Assembly: GCF_030463535.1 (NCBI RefSeq)
Contig: NC_132900.1
Span: 27,317,956 to 27,381,955 of the forward strand
DNA: 64,000 nt
Direction: 5' to 3'
From: Salminus brasiliensis
Lineage: Eukaryota; Chordata; Actinopteri; Characiformes; Bryconidae
Within the stretch, counting starts at the first letter, position 1. The number at the start of each line of letters is the position of its first letter. A program made the translations under genes and the position numbers. The notes under the pieces were generated by a model, which was not told the DNA's origin, ran no database searches, and saw nothing but the letters and a program-made list of their open reading frames with translations. This document shows, piece after piece, positions 12,298 to 27,813 of this stretch.

Positions 12298-12975
12298 AGG
12301 GATGTCCCGATCCGATCCAGGCCATTTTAATGGATTGAGTATCGGCTTTTAAGGTTCAGATCTATTTCTGATCGTTAGGTTTGCTGTAGCAGAGTGTCCA
12401 CTAGCTTTTTTTGAGCTGATGAGCTTGGAGACGTTACCAGTTAGCAGCCAAAACAGAATCTAAAGTTGGCTTCTAATGCTAACTCTCCATTCCACCTTAA
12501 ATAGTGCCGCAGTTACATTACGTACATTTCAACAGCACAGCGTAGCTTTATTTGCTGCTTTATTTAAGGTGGAGCGGAAAGTTTGGGGAAGAGGAAGACT
12601 TTAGCTTAGAGTGAGCCTTGTAAGCGTGATGCAGCAACAGCAGACGGCTCACAGAGCAGCAGGTAAGGAGTGTGATGGTTAATCGGACAGATCGTCACCC
12701 TTCCAGAAAATCTTACTCTATATTCTGCCGCTTTTGTCCACGCTTATTTATTTATTTATGTATTTAATTGTTAAATTAGATCCATTTAGGAAGATCTAAC
12801 GTTCCTCCCATCCCGTCCTTGCTTTTTAATCAAGGCTGGTTAGAAACCAAACTATGGTGGAAAGGCCCTGTCCTACCAGCGAGAGAACCACGCTCCTTTC
12901 TTTTTGGTTCTAAACCAGCTCTGAACAGCGCACTCAGAACCGAGGAGGAGGCTAATGCTAATGCTAAAGCACACA
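12298..12975. mobile_element. Second copy of the hAT-like element (right end unclear)
   Basis: It begins with TAGGGATGTCCCGATCCGAT. It contains a segment (about 12870-12970) resembling the inverse of 5695-5790 in the gad-intron copy. The right terminus was not found with confidence; AT-rich sequence follows. Confidence 0.5.
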
Positions 12976-13099
12976 CTTTATATATTTCCTTTAAATGTGG
13001 CCCAGAGAAATTATTGTATACTTTATTAACAGATACTGCAGTATCTCAAAATTCATTTAATTTCATCTGATTCATGTAGATGTGTATTTTTAGGATAAC

Positions 13100-13340
13100 C
13101 TGATATATGTATATATGACAATATAGTAATATATACATATGTAATTGTAAAAGTCATATATATATAATTTAAAATAATATTTTTATATTATAATAATAAT
13201 AATAATATAATATATATTATATTATTATATTATATATAATAATATAATAATAATAATATATATTATTATTATAATAATAATAATAATAATTATAATATTA
13301 TATAATATTATATTATAATAATATATTTTTAAATATTTGT
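13100..13340. repeat. AT-only low-complexity tract
   Basis: About 240 bp of TAATAATATA/ATATATTAT sequence, partly self-complementary. No coding capacity. Confidence 0.8.
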
Positions 13341-13759
13341 TTTATTATTTTGCTTTGTGTTGGAAAGGGGTCTTTTTTGTCCCAAAACAAGATATAATTG
13401 TATATAAATATAAATATAATCTATAAATATAACCTATATATGTATAATTCCATGTAAATATTTTATATGATTTAGAATAGTGATTGGTATAAATATAGCC
13501 AATAAAACAACCCATTTAGCTTTTCCTACATTTAAAAATAGAAGAAAATATTAGCGAAATTATTGCAAAAAATACATTCGAATTTTGCCATAATAAAATC
13601 CATCAGATTTGTCTGCAGCCTTGTATGTATATTAGTATTTTCAGGGTGCTCTGACTGTAGTTTAAAGGCCAGGCCTGCTGAGATACTACTTGATTATCAA
13701 ATCTAATGTACAGGTGTACAGGTAGGAAGGAACCGTGACCTTGAAGTGCCCTTTTTGTC

Positions 13760-14010
13760 CAGTCTCTCAGCCTGTACGGCCACAGACATGAAATCAGACA
13801 CTACTCTCTTCAGTTCAATCATTTGAGAATGGCTAAGAATTCCACGGGTTACATTTGTATGACTTTTCCATTTGTCCAGATCACGTTTTTGGAAATGAAT
13901 TCGGCTCCGTGGAGATTGCAGCAGTACAGTGTAATGGAGAAAGGGCTATTTTTACAAAGCTCCAGAGGGAACAATTTGTGCATGAAATTTCCCTTCAGAA
14001 ACACTGAGGG
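13760..14010. promoter_or_regulatory. Candidate conserved non-coding element
   Basis: Non-repetitive, balanced-composition sequence without recognisable protein coding, standing out from the surrounding repeats. It includes an AATCATTTGAGAATGGC stretch and GAATTCGGCTCCGTGG. Assigned only from appearance; cross-species alignment is the decisive test. Confidence 0.2.
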
Positions 14011-14524
14011 GAGAGCGTCAGTCAGTGTGTGAGGAGGAGTGAGGCAGGAGTGTGCGGAGTGGGTCATGTGGCGCCACTGACGGCTCCTGATGCTAGAGGA
14101 GGTGGTGGTGAGGGTGGGAAGGGGGTGCTAATTAGCTATGCTTGGTTTCTGCCAAGCGCCGCGGAGTAGCAGGCCCCACAGGCAAGCGCCGGGGGCTATT
14201 TTTTATAAAAAGCAGAAAATTAATATGATTGTTTTCATATTATTCAATTTATTTGAACCCTGCAGGCCTAATACAAAACTGCTTCAGCGCAAGACACACA
14301 GTTTACCCTTTACCGCAAGTGCAGTCGCTCAGCCAGGATAGGTGTGAAGACCGAAGTTTGCATCTTCATTTTTGCACTAGAGCTGCGAGGCTAATGAAGC
14401 TAATAATGGGAGCTACGTCAGTTAGCATTGTGCTAACTGCATGACTATGTTCTCATTATTATGGCCAAAACCAGGTACACCAGGTACATCTTAATTCTTT
14501 TCACAGGGATCTTGGCTTACAGGG

Positions 14525-14982
14525 CCCTACATGGTTGCTCACTTTTGCCTAGAACAAAAGCAGCAACGAATCAAATCAGAGAAGCCTGAAACTGACAGAC
14601 TGATTCTGAGCTGAAAAGCACAGCGGTGAGTACAGTTAAAGGAGTGATATTAAAATGTCAAGATTCTGGTCATTCACACCAGAATGCTAGATTGCTATGT
14701 AAAGCGCAGTTGGGCCTTGTAACAAGACAATGAGCCTGCATGAAAATCTTTCATGATAGTTAACAAATATGAAATGCTACCTATTGTATAGAAGGTCACT
14801 GGTTCAGGGGATTGTGCTGGTGTATACTCATGGTGTGATTGACCAGGGATCTTGACATTGTAATATTGCTCCTTTAATTGTACCTACCGCCATGCTTTTC
14901 AGCACAGAATCTGATTTGATTCTTTGAGGCTTTTATTCTAGGCAAGGATGAGCAGCTCCAACTATACCATGTAGGCCACTCT
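14525..14982. repeat. Long imperfect inverted repeat (fold-back element)
   Basis: The left arm (about 14525-14684) and right arm (about 14823-14982) are inverse complements over about 150 bp. For example TTTTGCCTAGAACAAAAGC pairs with GCTTTTATTCTAGGCAAGG, and CTGAGCTGAAAAGCACAGCG pairs with GCCATGCTTTTCAGCACAG. The loop is about 140 bp. It is most likely a fold-back MITE. Confidence 0.8.
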
Positions 14983-15879
14983 CGCACTTAGAGCAAGTGA
15001 GAACAGTGTATTTAATGTAGTAGTAATGAAGACCGGACCTACATACAGGGTTTAAAGGTGTATCTATTGTAACTTTTGGTTCATTTGTCACATGAAATGT
15101 TATCCCAACCTAAAATACAGGTGTTTTTTTAAGAGTTTAGCTTTTCCTGAGACAGCAATACGTCAATGAACAGTAATATAGGGGCCTTGTATTCCATTGA
15201 TTGGAACAAATGGACAACCGTCCTGAAACTTGTATATCGGGATCATTGTATATGTAAGCCTGTATTGCTGACCTGTGTTATCATGGGCTGATTGAACCGC
15301 GTGGGAGCGGGAAAAACATTGAGGACAGAATGAATCGTCCTCAGGTTAAAAGGGCAAACACACTCCCCTGTTTCTTCATGTTGTCATGTGCTATCCTGCA
15401 CGCCTGTAAGGAGAACGCAGTGCAATCTGACTTTGATCAGATGTCAAACCGGGCGCAGATAGCATCTGTAATAAGGCACTGGACACGGCGACGTGGCGGG
15501 ATGACATTTAATTGAAAGTTTCCCCATCGAGACGTCCTGCTGGGCCTGGAACGTGACTTCGGCCCATACCTGTCCTTCAGCTAGGGCAGGCGCACCAGAA
15601 CATGTGTTTGAAGTGCTGTGAGATTTCCTGAAATGTTTGCTGTATGTATGTATAATATCTTACCATCAGGCAGCAGCAGCAGCAGTGGAGCTACCAGTAG
15701 TGCAGATACAGTCGTCACACTGGAGCCATACAGTAGCAGAAGCAGTTCTGCACAAATCCCCTAATTAACTACAGCTACAACTAAAGCAATTGATTGCAGT
15801 TGGGGCGGGTGGGTGTTGGGGGGGTTATAACTAGCTATTGAAAGAAAAGGGGCAATCACTTGAACAGGAGGACTGGATA

Positions 15880-16536
15880 TTGAATTTCTTAATAAATGAG
15901 GTACTAAATTAGTAGGTACTGAATAATTAGAAGATGTGAATAGTGAATAATGATTTCTTATTAAATAATTAGTAGTTACTAGTATTGAGTATTATTGAGT
16001 AATCAGTAGGTGCTAAATTAGTAGGTACTGAAGAGTTAGCACAAATTAAGTAATCAGAATACAGAATAGTTCATAGGTACTGAATAATTAGTAAATGAGT
16101 ATGTACAAAATAATTAGTACTTAATGAATAATTAGAAAACCCTGTATAATACTTCTTGAGAAAACAGTACATACGGAATAATTAGATAATACATGATAAA
16201 TAATAGTGGTAATTACTAAATAATTAGTAGATAAGCAGTAGTACTTATTAATATTTAGCAGGTACTAAGTAATTAATACTTGGATAATTAGTAGATACTG
16301 AATAATTATTAGTTACTAAATAATTAGTAGCAATTGACATGCTAATTAGTAGATACTGAATTAATTATGATTTATTGAATAATTAGTAGGTGATGAATGA
16401 TGGGTAGGTACAAAATTAGTAGGTACTGAATAATTACTTCATATTGAATAATCAGTAGATTAGAATAATTGATAGTACTAAATAAATACTACGTACAAAA
16501 TTAGTAGATACTGAATAATTAGTATTACTGAACATT
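15880..16536. repeat. Minisatellite of TACTGAATAATTAGTAG-type units
   Basis: Many diverged copies of a roughly 17-bp unit (GGTACTGAATAATTAGTAG and variants). The same unit family forms a second array at 57340-58440 inside an rnf31 intron. Confidence 0.85.
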
Positions 16537-16887
16537 AGGTGTTTTAATTAAAACAAAAACATCCAAGAGGTTAAGATGTAAACATAGATCATGAGGCTAT
16601 ATTCATGCAGGTTGTGGGCCCCCTAGTGGCTGGAGCCCCCTGGTAACACACTTAGATGCATTAACAGCATGGACAAATTACCAGCTAGTGGCTGGAGCCC
16701 CTGGTCATGTGCCTAATAGGCCTGGTGGGGAACTTGTCCCTGTAGCAGACTGTAATGTCTTTACTGGACACTGTCTTTATCTCTACTTACGCAATTTTAC
16801 ACTACTGACTCAGATGGCTGTTTGGTCACCAGCTCGGTTGGGAAAAAGCTTGAGTCATAAGCAAACATAAGGTTAATGCTTAAAACA

Positions 16888-17354
16888 CACCAATCAGCCG
16901 TAACATTAGAATCACCTACCTAACATTGTGTAGGTCACCCCCATGCTGCCAAAACAGCTCTGACCCATTGAGGCATGGACTCCACAAGCTCTCTGAAGGG
17001 GTCCTGTGGAGTCTGGCACAGAGACTAATGTAAGCTGCAGATCCTTTAAGTCCTGTAAGACTTGAGGTGGAGCCTCCATGGATGGCATCTATAAGATTCA
17101 GGTGCCTGTGATCCCCAGTTCACCTGACAGCCTTCCTTGGGACACTTTTGGTAGAAAGTGACCACTGTTTACCAGGGACACCCCACAAGACCTGCCTGAT
17201 GTTTTGCTGTGAGATGCTTAGGCCTAGTCCTCTAGCCATCACAATTTGGCTGTGCACTTGCTGCCTCACGTCTTGACAGGTATCATTAAAACCAGATAAT
17301 CATGATGTCATTCACGTAACCTGGCAGTGGTTTTAATGTTATGGTTGATTGATG
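16888..17354. mobile_element. MITE family C, complete copy with inverted ends
   Basis: The left end CACCAATCAGCCGTAACATT and right end AATGTTATGGTTGATTGATG are near inverse complements. The interior carries CATGCTGCCAAAACAGCTCT and ACCCCACAAGACCTGCCTGA. Partial copies lie at 17946-18180 and 38953-39260. There is no transposase. Confidence 0.75.
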
Positions 17355-17945
17355 TAGCAGTTATATAAAGTGGGCAAAGCCTGGACCTATTCTGGCTCAT
17401 CTAGGTCTCATTCTATACTGACTGAGGGTAATCTTTGGATAGGGGATAGGCGTTAATTCTTGCTGCCCTGAGGCCCATAATAGGCAAGCTACGCCACTGC
17501 CCAGCGCATTGATTTCAGCAGGCTGAAATGCCACAAATGTCACTCCTTTTCCACCAGAAAACCCAGAGGAGCCTTGATTCATTCAACTTAGCTCCGCACA
17601 CAGCGGTGCACGACTTATCTGACCCATAAATAGCTATGCGCTTGTCCAGTTTGCTGGACAGGCTGCCACATTGTGCTGCACAGCTGGTTTATATGGTGGT
17701 TTATTAATATATGCTTCTTCTCTGACAATGAATTAAGATTCAAAGATTATGTGGAGGTTCTTTAATTAAAAGGTTCTTCTACCACACATCTTATTTCTAT
17801 TAAAAAAGGCCTTTTAAACAGCCACTGCCTTAAAAACAGGCTTTCTTATGGGCTATTTAGAAAGCTTGTATAGAACTATTGGGACGAATAAGTGGTTCTT
17901 TGCATGGTTTAATGGTTCTTCTCCATTATGGAGAACCTTTAATAT

Positions 17946-18180
17946 ACACGGATCAGCCGTAACATTAGTACCGTCTGCCTAATATTGAGTAGGCCCCTCT
18001 TGTAACTCCACAAATCCTCTGAAGGTGTCCCACTGGTTCACTGGTTGTCCTTTTTTTGACCAGTTTTGGTAGGCACTGCCCACTGCATACCAGAAAAATC
18101 ATACATGACCTGCCTGATGTTTTGGAGATGTTCTGACCCAGTCGTCTAGCCAGCACAGTTTGGATCACATCACATTTTTT
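17946..18180. mobile_element. MITE family C, partial copy
   Basis: It starts with GGATCAGCCGTAACATTAGT and contains the family interior GACCTGCCTGATGTTTTGG. The right end is missing. Confidence 0.7.
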
Positions 18181-20392
18181 ATACATTTTTCCTGCTTTCC
18201 TCTTTCTGGATAAGTAGCATGGCCCTCCCTCTCCCCCCACTATCACATAGAACAATGCTATCCATCTTGGGCGTCTTTTAGCTGGCGTGTACCCAGATGT
18301 AAACAGGGTCAAGCATGCTGTGTTTATGTGGTGAGACAGAAAAATGTGCTGTAAATGAACGGGTTGTCTGAGGGTAAACAAAAGGATTGCAGTGTTAGCA
18401 CGGATCGCTCATCACATTGCATCCCTTTAGCTTAGAGGAATGACTCAGAGACACACCCAGGTCAGAGGGGAAACTATGAATACTAGGAGTGCATGCATAG
18501 TCACTGCATAGTCATATCAGCACAGGCACAGCACAGCAGTTACAGGAATGACATTCAGGGTGGTGTAAGACTGGAGTTTACACACATCAGATTACAGCTA
18601 GAAAATGACATCTGACCATTTTGTTGATTAAAGATGAAAAAGGGAGCAAAGTTTCCAATTTAAACTAAACAGAAATAACAGTTGTAGTCATTTCATGCAC
18701 AAATAAAGTCATTTTAGCTGGTTATACTCTTTATTAGGCTACTTCAGCATGATCTGGAACCATTACCCAATCACAGCTAGCACATTACAGCACTTTACAA
18801 TCCAGCCTTGTTCCTTTTTGGCATAAATCATAAACCATACAACACAAATACTGCAGACTGAGCACAATTTCAGGGTCCATCCAGTGTTCGTGATTGTGTA
18901 TCATCACAACACATAATACATAATACACAGAAATTCCTCTCCCATGCCCACTGGAACTCAATAAACTCCACCTATTAAACAGTCAGCGCCTATACTCTAG
19001 AGATTCTTTGAGTATTGCATAGATTCCCCTGCTCTAATTGAGGCTAAATGTCATTTACACCCATTAAAAAAACATAAATAAACAGTCTATCAGAAATTTG
19101 TATGTGTACTTCCACACTGGTCAGATGTGTGAACCTGTCAGCATCAAAATCTGTTTGCATTTCAACCACAGAAAGTGCATAATCAGTATAAACAGTATAC
19201 ACACTGAACTTCATATACAGCCTACATAGGGACTCTGTAATAAACATGGAATAGCACATTTATAAAGCAAATATTCTGTGCATACATCCATAAGAGTGCA
19301 ATACAGTGCCACTATCTGTTCCTCTCTAGAGTTCAAAATATCTGTTCCTCTATCTATATTAAAATTTAAATCGGATGTGGCCGTCCCCAAAATTTCTATT
19401 TGTTTATATTTGGTCTGTTCCTTTTTCCTGAAAAGAATTTCCAGTGAACAATAACAAAACAACATTCATTACCAGTCGAACGTTTGGACAAACCTGGTTA
19501 AATGTGTGCTGAACATAAGGGTGGGCAATATTGATCAATTTTGTTATTGTGATACAAGCAAGTGTATCATGGATATCGTCAGAGCTTAAAGAACACATAG
19601 CAATTGCACACTTCATTACACAGAGCGTAAATAGTGCTGTTTAACAAATGAAGAAGTGAAGCTGATTTTGAATACAAATCACTGTGCTCAGTACGTGAGA
19701 AGAGTTTTTGAAAAGCGGTCTTTAAGACGCTATTGATGCATTTTGTTCATATCGTGTATTGTGAAATTGTTCCTAAATATAGTGATATATATGATTCTAT
19801 ATATCACTATCGCATCTACCCACCCGGAGATGCGCGAGCCTAATAATGAGCCCAATAATAGAACTTCTGAGTTCTATTATTGAGGAACGTCAATCCCACA
19901 TTCATATTGGAAAATATGTATGAAAATTGTCAGTATAATTTTATAACATTATATAATTCTATGGATTTTATAACAATGGCAATGATGCCTTATAACAGTG
20001 CTATGAATGGAACAAATATCCTTTGCTTTAGATTGAGGCCCTCTATGTTAGTACAATGTCATTTAATTCTACTATTACTAGCATAAGCTGTTCATAAACC
20101 CTCAAGCACTGCTTTATAAAAGTGTTATAAAGTCCTTATGTAGGCAGCTTTCAAATAAAGTGTTACCAATAATTCCAACCTAGTCAAACCAGATATTTCA
20201 TGTACAAGAAATAATAAGGAGTGCTGAATCCAGAAATCATAAATGAACAGTCTGTCAGAAATGTACATGTCTATGTGTCTCTATTTTGATTATTTTCAAC
20301 AACAACATAGTTTAAATGCATCCATAAGAGATCATAAAAAACTATCATAACATATATCATACATATATCATACTTGTGCAAACACCTGGGAA

Positions 20393-20432
<40 letters not shown>

Positions 20433-20438
<6 letters not shown>

Positions 20439-20928
20439 ATGTCCAAATGTTTGTGGACACCCCTTCTAATGAATGCATTCCGCTACTGTAAGTTGCACCC
20501 ATTGCTAAAACAGATGTGCAAATGTACACACATACAGCTGTACATCCCTGTAGAGAAGCACTGCCATTATAATAGGGCTCTCTGAAGCATTGGCAGCATA
20601 TGGGCCAGGTGCAGGGTGAGGGCTAGAGGGGTATAGACCCCCGGCACTGAGCTATGGAGCAGTGGAACTGTGTTCTCTGGAATGATGGATGGTGCTCCAT
20701 ACAGTACTTTTGGGATGAGCTGGGGAGTTGGGGATGAGGTAGGGTGGTGATCATCATCCAACATCCTGACCTCACTGATGCTGAATGCAATAATATTCTC
20801 ACAGCACTGCTCCACAATCTAGTAGACACAGTTACTCCAACAAAAGCAGGATAAACGCTTTACATAAGCCTTGATTTTGGAAGAAACAAGGATTAAGCAG
20901 GTGTCCCAAGACTTTTGTCCATATAGTG
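20433..20928 (+). mobile_element. Tc1-like MITE family A, complete reference copy
   Basis: The left end CACTATATGTCCAAATGTTT and right end TTTTGTCCATATAGTG are inverted and followed by TA. The interior includes GGGCTAGAGGGGTATAGACC and GGAGCAGTGGAACTGTGTTC. This copy is the yardstick for the partial or interrupted copies at 2511, 22380, 27814, 28579, 29695, 51851, 53671, 60251 and 62279. The TA flank and the terminal sequence fit the Tc1/mariner group. Confidence 0.85.
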
Positions 20929-21597
20929 TATTTATTTAGCCATTCCCAGGCTCAGCCTTCTTAATGCATCCCTGCTGTTCCCATCTTCTTCAGCTCTGAT
21001 GAAATGTACAGTTTCATTTGCAAGAAAATGATGTTGAATCTAGAAATAATAAATGAACAATTTTAGATTCATGAGATAAACAAACGCTCAGAAACCGAGC
21101 CTCTCAGTTGTGTTTCTTGGCACTGATGAATGAACCAGTCAAGCCTTCAATCTGGACGAAATGATGCCGACTCCAGAACTCATAAATAAACAGTCAAACA
21201 AATCAGAAATGCCCGTTCCATTACAAACCCAGCCTTGCCTTATCCTTAAAAGAAAGAAATCTGAATCCAGCAATCATAAATAAACACAATTCATAAAATA
21301 AACACTTGATTAAAACATGGTTGTCATCAAAGGCGTGTCTGAAGGGGTGGCACAGGGTGGCGCTGGCCGCCTATTGCCACTGGGATACAAAGCATCTCAC
21401 TCTCCTGGCTTGCAACTATCTAACTTACTAACTGACTGACTGACTGACTGACTCACTCTCATATTTATCAGGCTAAAGATTCTCCACCAGGGGGTGCTAT
21501 TTCCACTCAAACGTGGTGCTATGCATCAATGACATGGTGGCTTTGTTCACACTGTAGGCCAAATCCTTCAAGTGACCAAATCTGATTTGTATGGTCA

Positions 21598-21786
21598 GTT
21601 CTTTGAGGAACCTTTAGAGGTTCTTCTATTTGAAACGGTAAGGGAACCTCTTAAAGTGCTTTGAGGAACCTTCAAGGAATCTTTTTCGTCTAAAAACCTT
21701 TTCTTGAAGGTTCCTCAAAGCACCTTAAGAGGTTCCTCCACAGTTTTAAATTGACAAACCTCCAAAAGCTCCTTAAGGAACTTTGA
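21598..21786. repeat. GAACC fold-back element, second copy
   Basis: Palindromic TTTGAGGAACCTTTAGAGG/CCTTAAGAGGTTCCTC structure with the same CTAAAAACCTTTTCTT centre as 7128-7312. Confidence 0.6.
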
Positions 21787-22379
21787 CCACCAGCTAGAAC
21801 CACAAGAAGAAAATACAACATCTGATCTGATTGGTCCAATTGAGGATCTGACTGGTCCAACTAAGGATCTGACTGGTCCAACTGGGTCGCTTTTCCAGCA
21901 ATCTGATGCAAATCAGATTTGAAACGATCTTTAATGAGGCCTTATGGTGTTCAGACCGCAGGAAACCAGTCCTGCCCAAAATCAGATACGCCAATAAATC
22001 GGATTTGAGCTGCCTGTCTGAACAAAGTCGGTGTCCTTGTTTACCAAAGTATCTGATCTGTCTTGATTTTTAGCCGTTCCAAAGTCCATGCTCCAAATAA
22101 ACTGTGCCTCATTGTTTAGAGTGGCAAGGCTCAGATATTTCGACCTGAAGAAATTATGCTTAATCTAGAAATCAATAAATAAACAATCAAAAATCCCACA
22201 AAAGGTCCATATCTCTCCATGTTGATTAGTGTCAGTCTCAGCCACTGGATAATACACAAATGTGGTCCAGCTTAGCATTCACAAGAACGTTTTCTAGAGT
22301 GAATCTGGAAAAAAAATCATTAGATGCTCTGGAGAAGCCACACATGACCGTAAAGTCACCATGCCCAATGGCAAGCATC

Positions 22380-22660
22380 GGCTACAGGGGTTTAAAGCCA
22401 CCAGCATCGGGCTGTGGAGCAGTGGAACTGTGTTTTCCGGATTGATGGAGCTCCATCCAACAACTTTGGAGTGGCAGAACAAATCATCCAACATCAGCCC
22501 TTGACCTCACTGATGCTCTGGTGAATGCAATCATAGTCTCACAGCATTGTTCTGACATCTAGTATAAAGTCTTTCCAGAAGAGTAGAGGCTGTTACTGTA
22601 GCAAGTGTGAACCAACTCCCTATTAATACCTTTGATTTCAGAAGAAACATTGGATAAGTA
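22380..22660 (+). mobile_element. Tc1-like MITE family A, end-less fragment
   Basis: It carries the interior GGAGCAGTGGAACTGTGTTT and the near-terminal TTTGATTTCAGAAGAAACAT. Both terminal repeats are degraded. Confidence 0.65.
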
Positions 22661-22853
22661 GGTGTGACCAAGTCCAGAGTTCTAACCGTAATTGGCTATT
22701 TGTTTATTGGGACAGGGTCTACTGCTCTGGCTAGATTCCCTCGCTTTCAAATCATTCGTCCATTCAATGGTCACTTCTCAGTCCGTTCACTATTAGCAAA
22801 TACTACGTAGTGAATAGTGAATAAGGTAATCACTGGTCCTAAGCGCAGGTCTA

Positions 22854-25730
<2,877 letters not shown>

Positions 25731-27007
25731 TGCGGCCCACAGAAGTCACCTATCCAAGAAAACCTCAGCTTGCTAAATGCTAAATTGAACAGGTTGGGGG
25801 ACGTCTCTGTTTCAAAATTTAGTCTAGAAATCAATTTTAACTAAAGTATAATATTATTTTGAAGCAACTTATTATATAAATTGAAATGTTCTGAATATTT
25901 GCTATTAATATTTGGCAATATTTGCTGTTTAATTACATTTCTTAATTCTAAACTTAGCCTGAAGATTAGGATTATCTCTCTTAAAGCTAATTCTATGCTA
26001 TTCACATTTACAGTGTAGCTGTAAATTACAGTACTACAGCACTACAACACTGTTGACACGAGCACTCGAATAATCTGCTATCTGGTACCAGTATCCTATA
26101 GAGATAGCATTAGTGGCAATAGGCAGGTAAAGCCATTCCCAGAATCAAGCATTAAAGGGAAACTCTGGCCAAAATGACAAATTCAACCATCACTACATCT
26201 GCTGTTCACATGGTCTCCTCACCTCTTACAATTATCCAACAACAGCATCTAGTTCTAAACTTTCCAGTTTAAAGACTGTGAAATCTGCCTCCTGATGATG
26301 TATCTTGAAGGTGGGAGGGACTTTTGAATAAATTACAGGCGGTTTGGAGGGGGTACTTAAGGGGTACTATTGCTGGAAGCCAGAAAGCTAATTCTGAGCT
26401 AATAGGACGTCTGTATTTGTTTGCTTCAATATTGTTTTTGGGGTTTTTTTATCTCAGGGGCGGAGATTTCTAGTGGCTGTATGACATATGTGTGTAGTGC
26501 ATGCTGGGTATTGTAGTGAGAGAACAGTGACGGAATGAAAACAAAATTGTGGATTCTGTCAAATTGAAAAGACTGCACTACAGGAAATCACACAGCACAA
26601 CAAATAATGTTAATATTTATTTCAATTATTTTAAATAAATAATATTAAAGTGTAGTGTTAGGCCAGAGTGCCCCTTTATGTCCTTTTATGTCCCTTGGGA
26701 ATGGGATTATGGGATACAAAATGGACTATTTAAGGAAATCTGATGCAGTTTGTTTATTGTTAAATCAATGCTGTGATTAATTTGATCAATTATTATAGTT
26801 TAATTCACTTTTTACGAATTAATGCTGAAATATACAGTGCTTTTAAAGTCTCTCTTTCCTTTCTTCTCCAACCTCACGATTCTGAATTATGATGTTATAT
26901 TTGATTTGCTATTATTCTTTTATTATCTATTTTTTTCTGTTATTTTTGTTGCTTAATCATTTATCCTTTATCTGCGTCCAAACAATGTCCTGCTCTGTCC
27001 CACAGAT

Positions 27008-27094
27008 CTGTCCCCAACCAAAAAAAAGATATGGTGGGATCTCTAGTGTGGGATCTTCAGCGTGGGATCTTCAGCGTGGGATCTCTTAGGTAAG
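27008..27094 (+). repeat. Short GTGGGATCTTCAGC tandem repeat with splice-like edges
   Basis: Four imperfect 15-bp units (GTGGGATCTTCAGC and variants, 27034-27089) stand between a pyrimidine-rich CCCACAG and a TTAG|GTAAGA. The splice-like edges may be chance; no protein was recognised. Confidence 0.35.
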
Positions 27095-27813
27095 AAGTGC
27101 AGAAGCACACAGGCTGTTGTCTCGCGATGACGGACAGTGTGGTCCGCTTTCTTGCTCTTCTTCAGGGCTGGACGCTCTGGTCTGATAGCCTGTCAGAGTT
27201 CTAATCCATATCTGGCTGGATCTGTGGAACGAAGCAGAAGAGAAGGTTAGCGTCCAAACAGACTGTCATTGTTTAATCCCATCTAAATCTCACATCGTCG
27301 AGCATGCCGAGGCAGAAGGGGTTGTGTAACGGGCTTTTAGAGAAAGCCCAGCATGGACGGTGTCTGCCTCTCGTCACGGGTTGAAGACTGGGACTTGTAA
27401 ACACATCAGCAGGGATTAAAGACGCTGCATGTCGCATCACCTCCAGCTTAGACAGCAATGTTGCAACTAGCGGAGCCCAAGACGGTCAACAAGAGGAGCG
27501 GGGACTGCGGGTTTTTAAAGTGTAATGGAAGCTTGAAGCATTACTGTTTAGCTAATCAAATGGGAAACTCACATATCAAAACCAAAGGTCAATTCTAACG
27601 CTGCTAGCATGGAATAAAAGCTAGCAAGGCCTAGTTTCGTAACTAGCTTTTACTACTTTACTGCTAGCATGTCGGACTGATGTGTTTTTGGATTATTACT
27701 GTAAAGAAATGATCTGCAGCTTTAGGAGTTTTACTAGCGCTAACATAGGTAGTACATATGAAGATCTTTCCGTATAAATGAATGAAAAATCGGTGGAAAA
27801 CGGCCTCTTTAGT

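Larger units (their letters stand above)
18600..22853 (-). other. rnf152: Probable long 3' UTR and downstream region of rnf152
   Basis: This lies directly after the rnf152 stop on the minus strand. Long 3' UTRs are usual for this gene in vertebrates, so part of it is probably transcribed. It holds six scattered copies of a unit that reads TGTTTATTTATGATTTCTGG on the minus strand (near 19070, 20235, 21045, 21175, 21265, 22160). It also contains MITE copies at 20433-20928 and 22380-22660 and the GAACC fold-back at 21598-21786. A minus-strand AATAAA occurs near 18730-18735. The extent of the UTR is inferred. Confidence 0.4.

Noticed and set aside
17965-18381. 138-codon minus-strand open frame
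   Set aside because: It overlaps a partial copy of MITE family C and reads through its interior.
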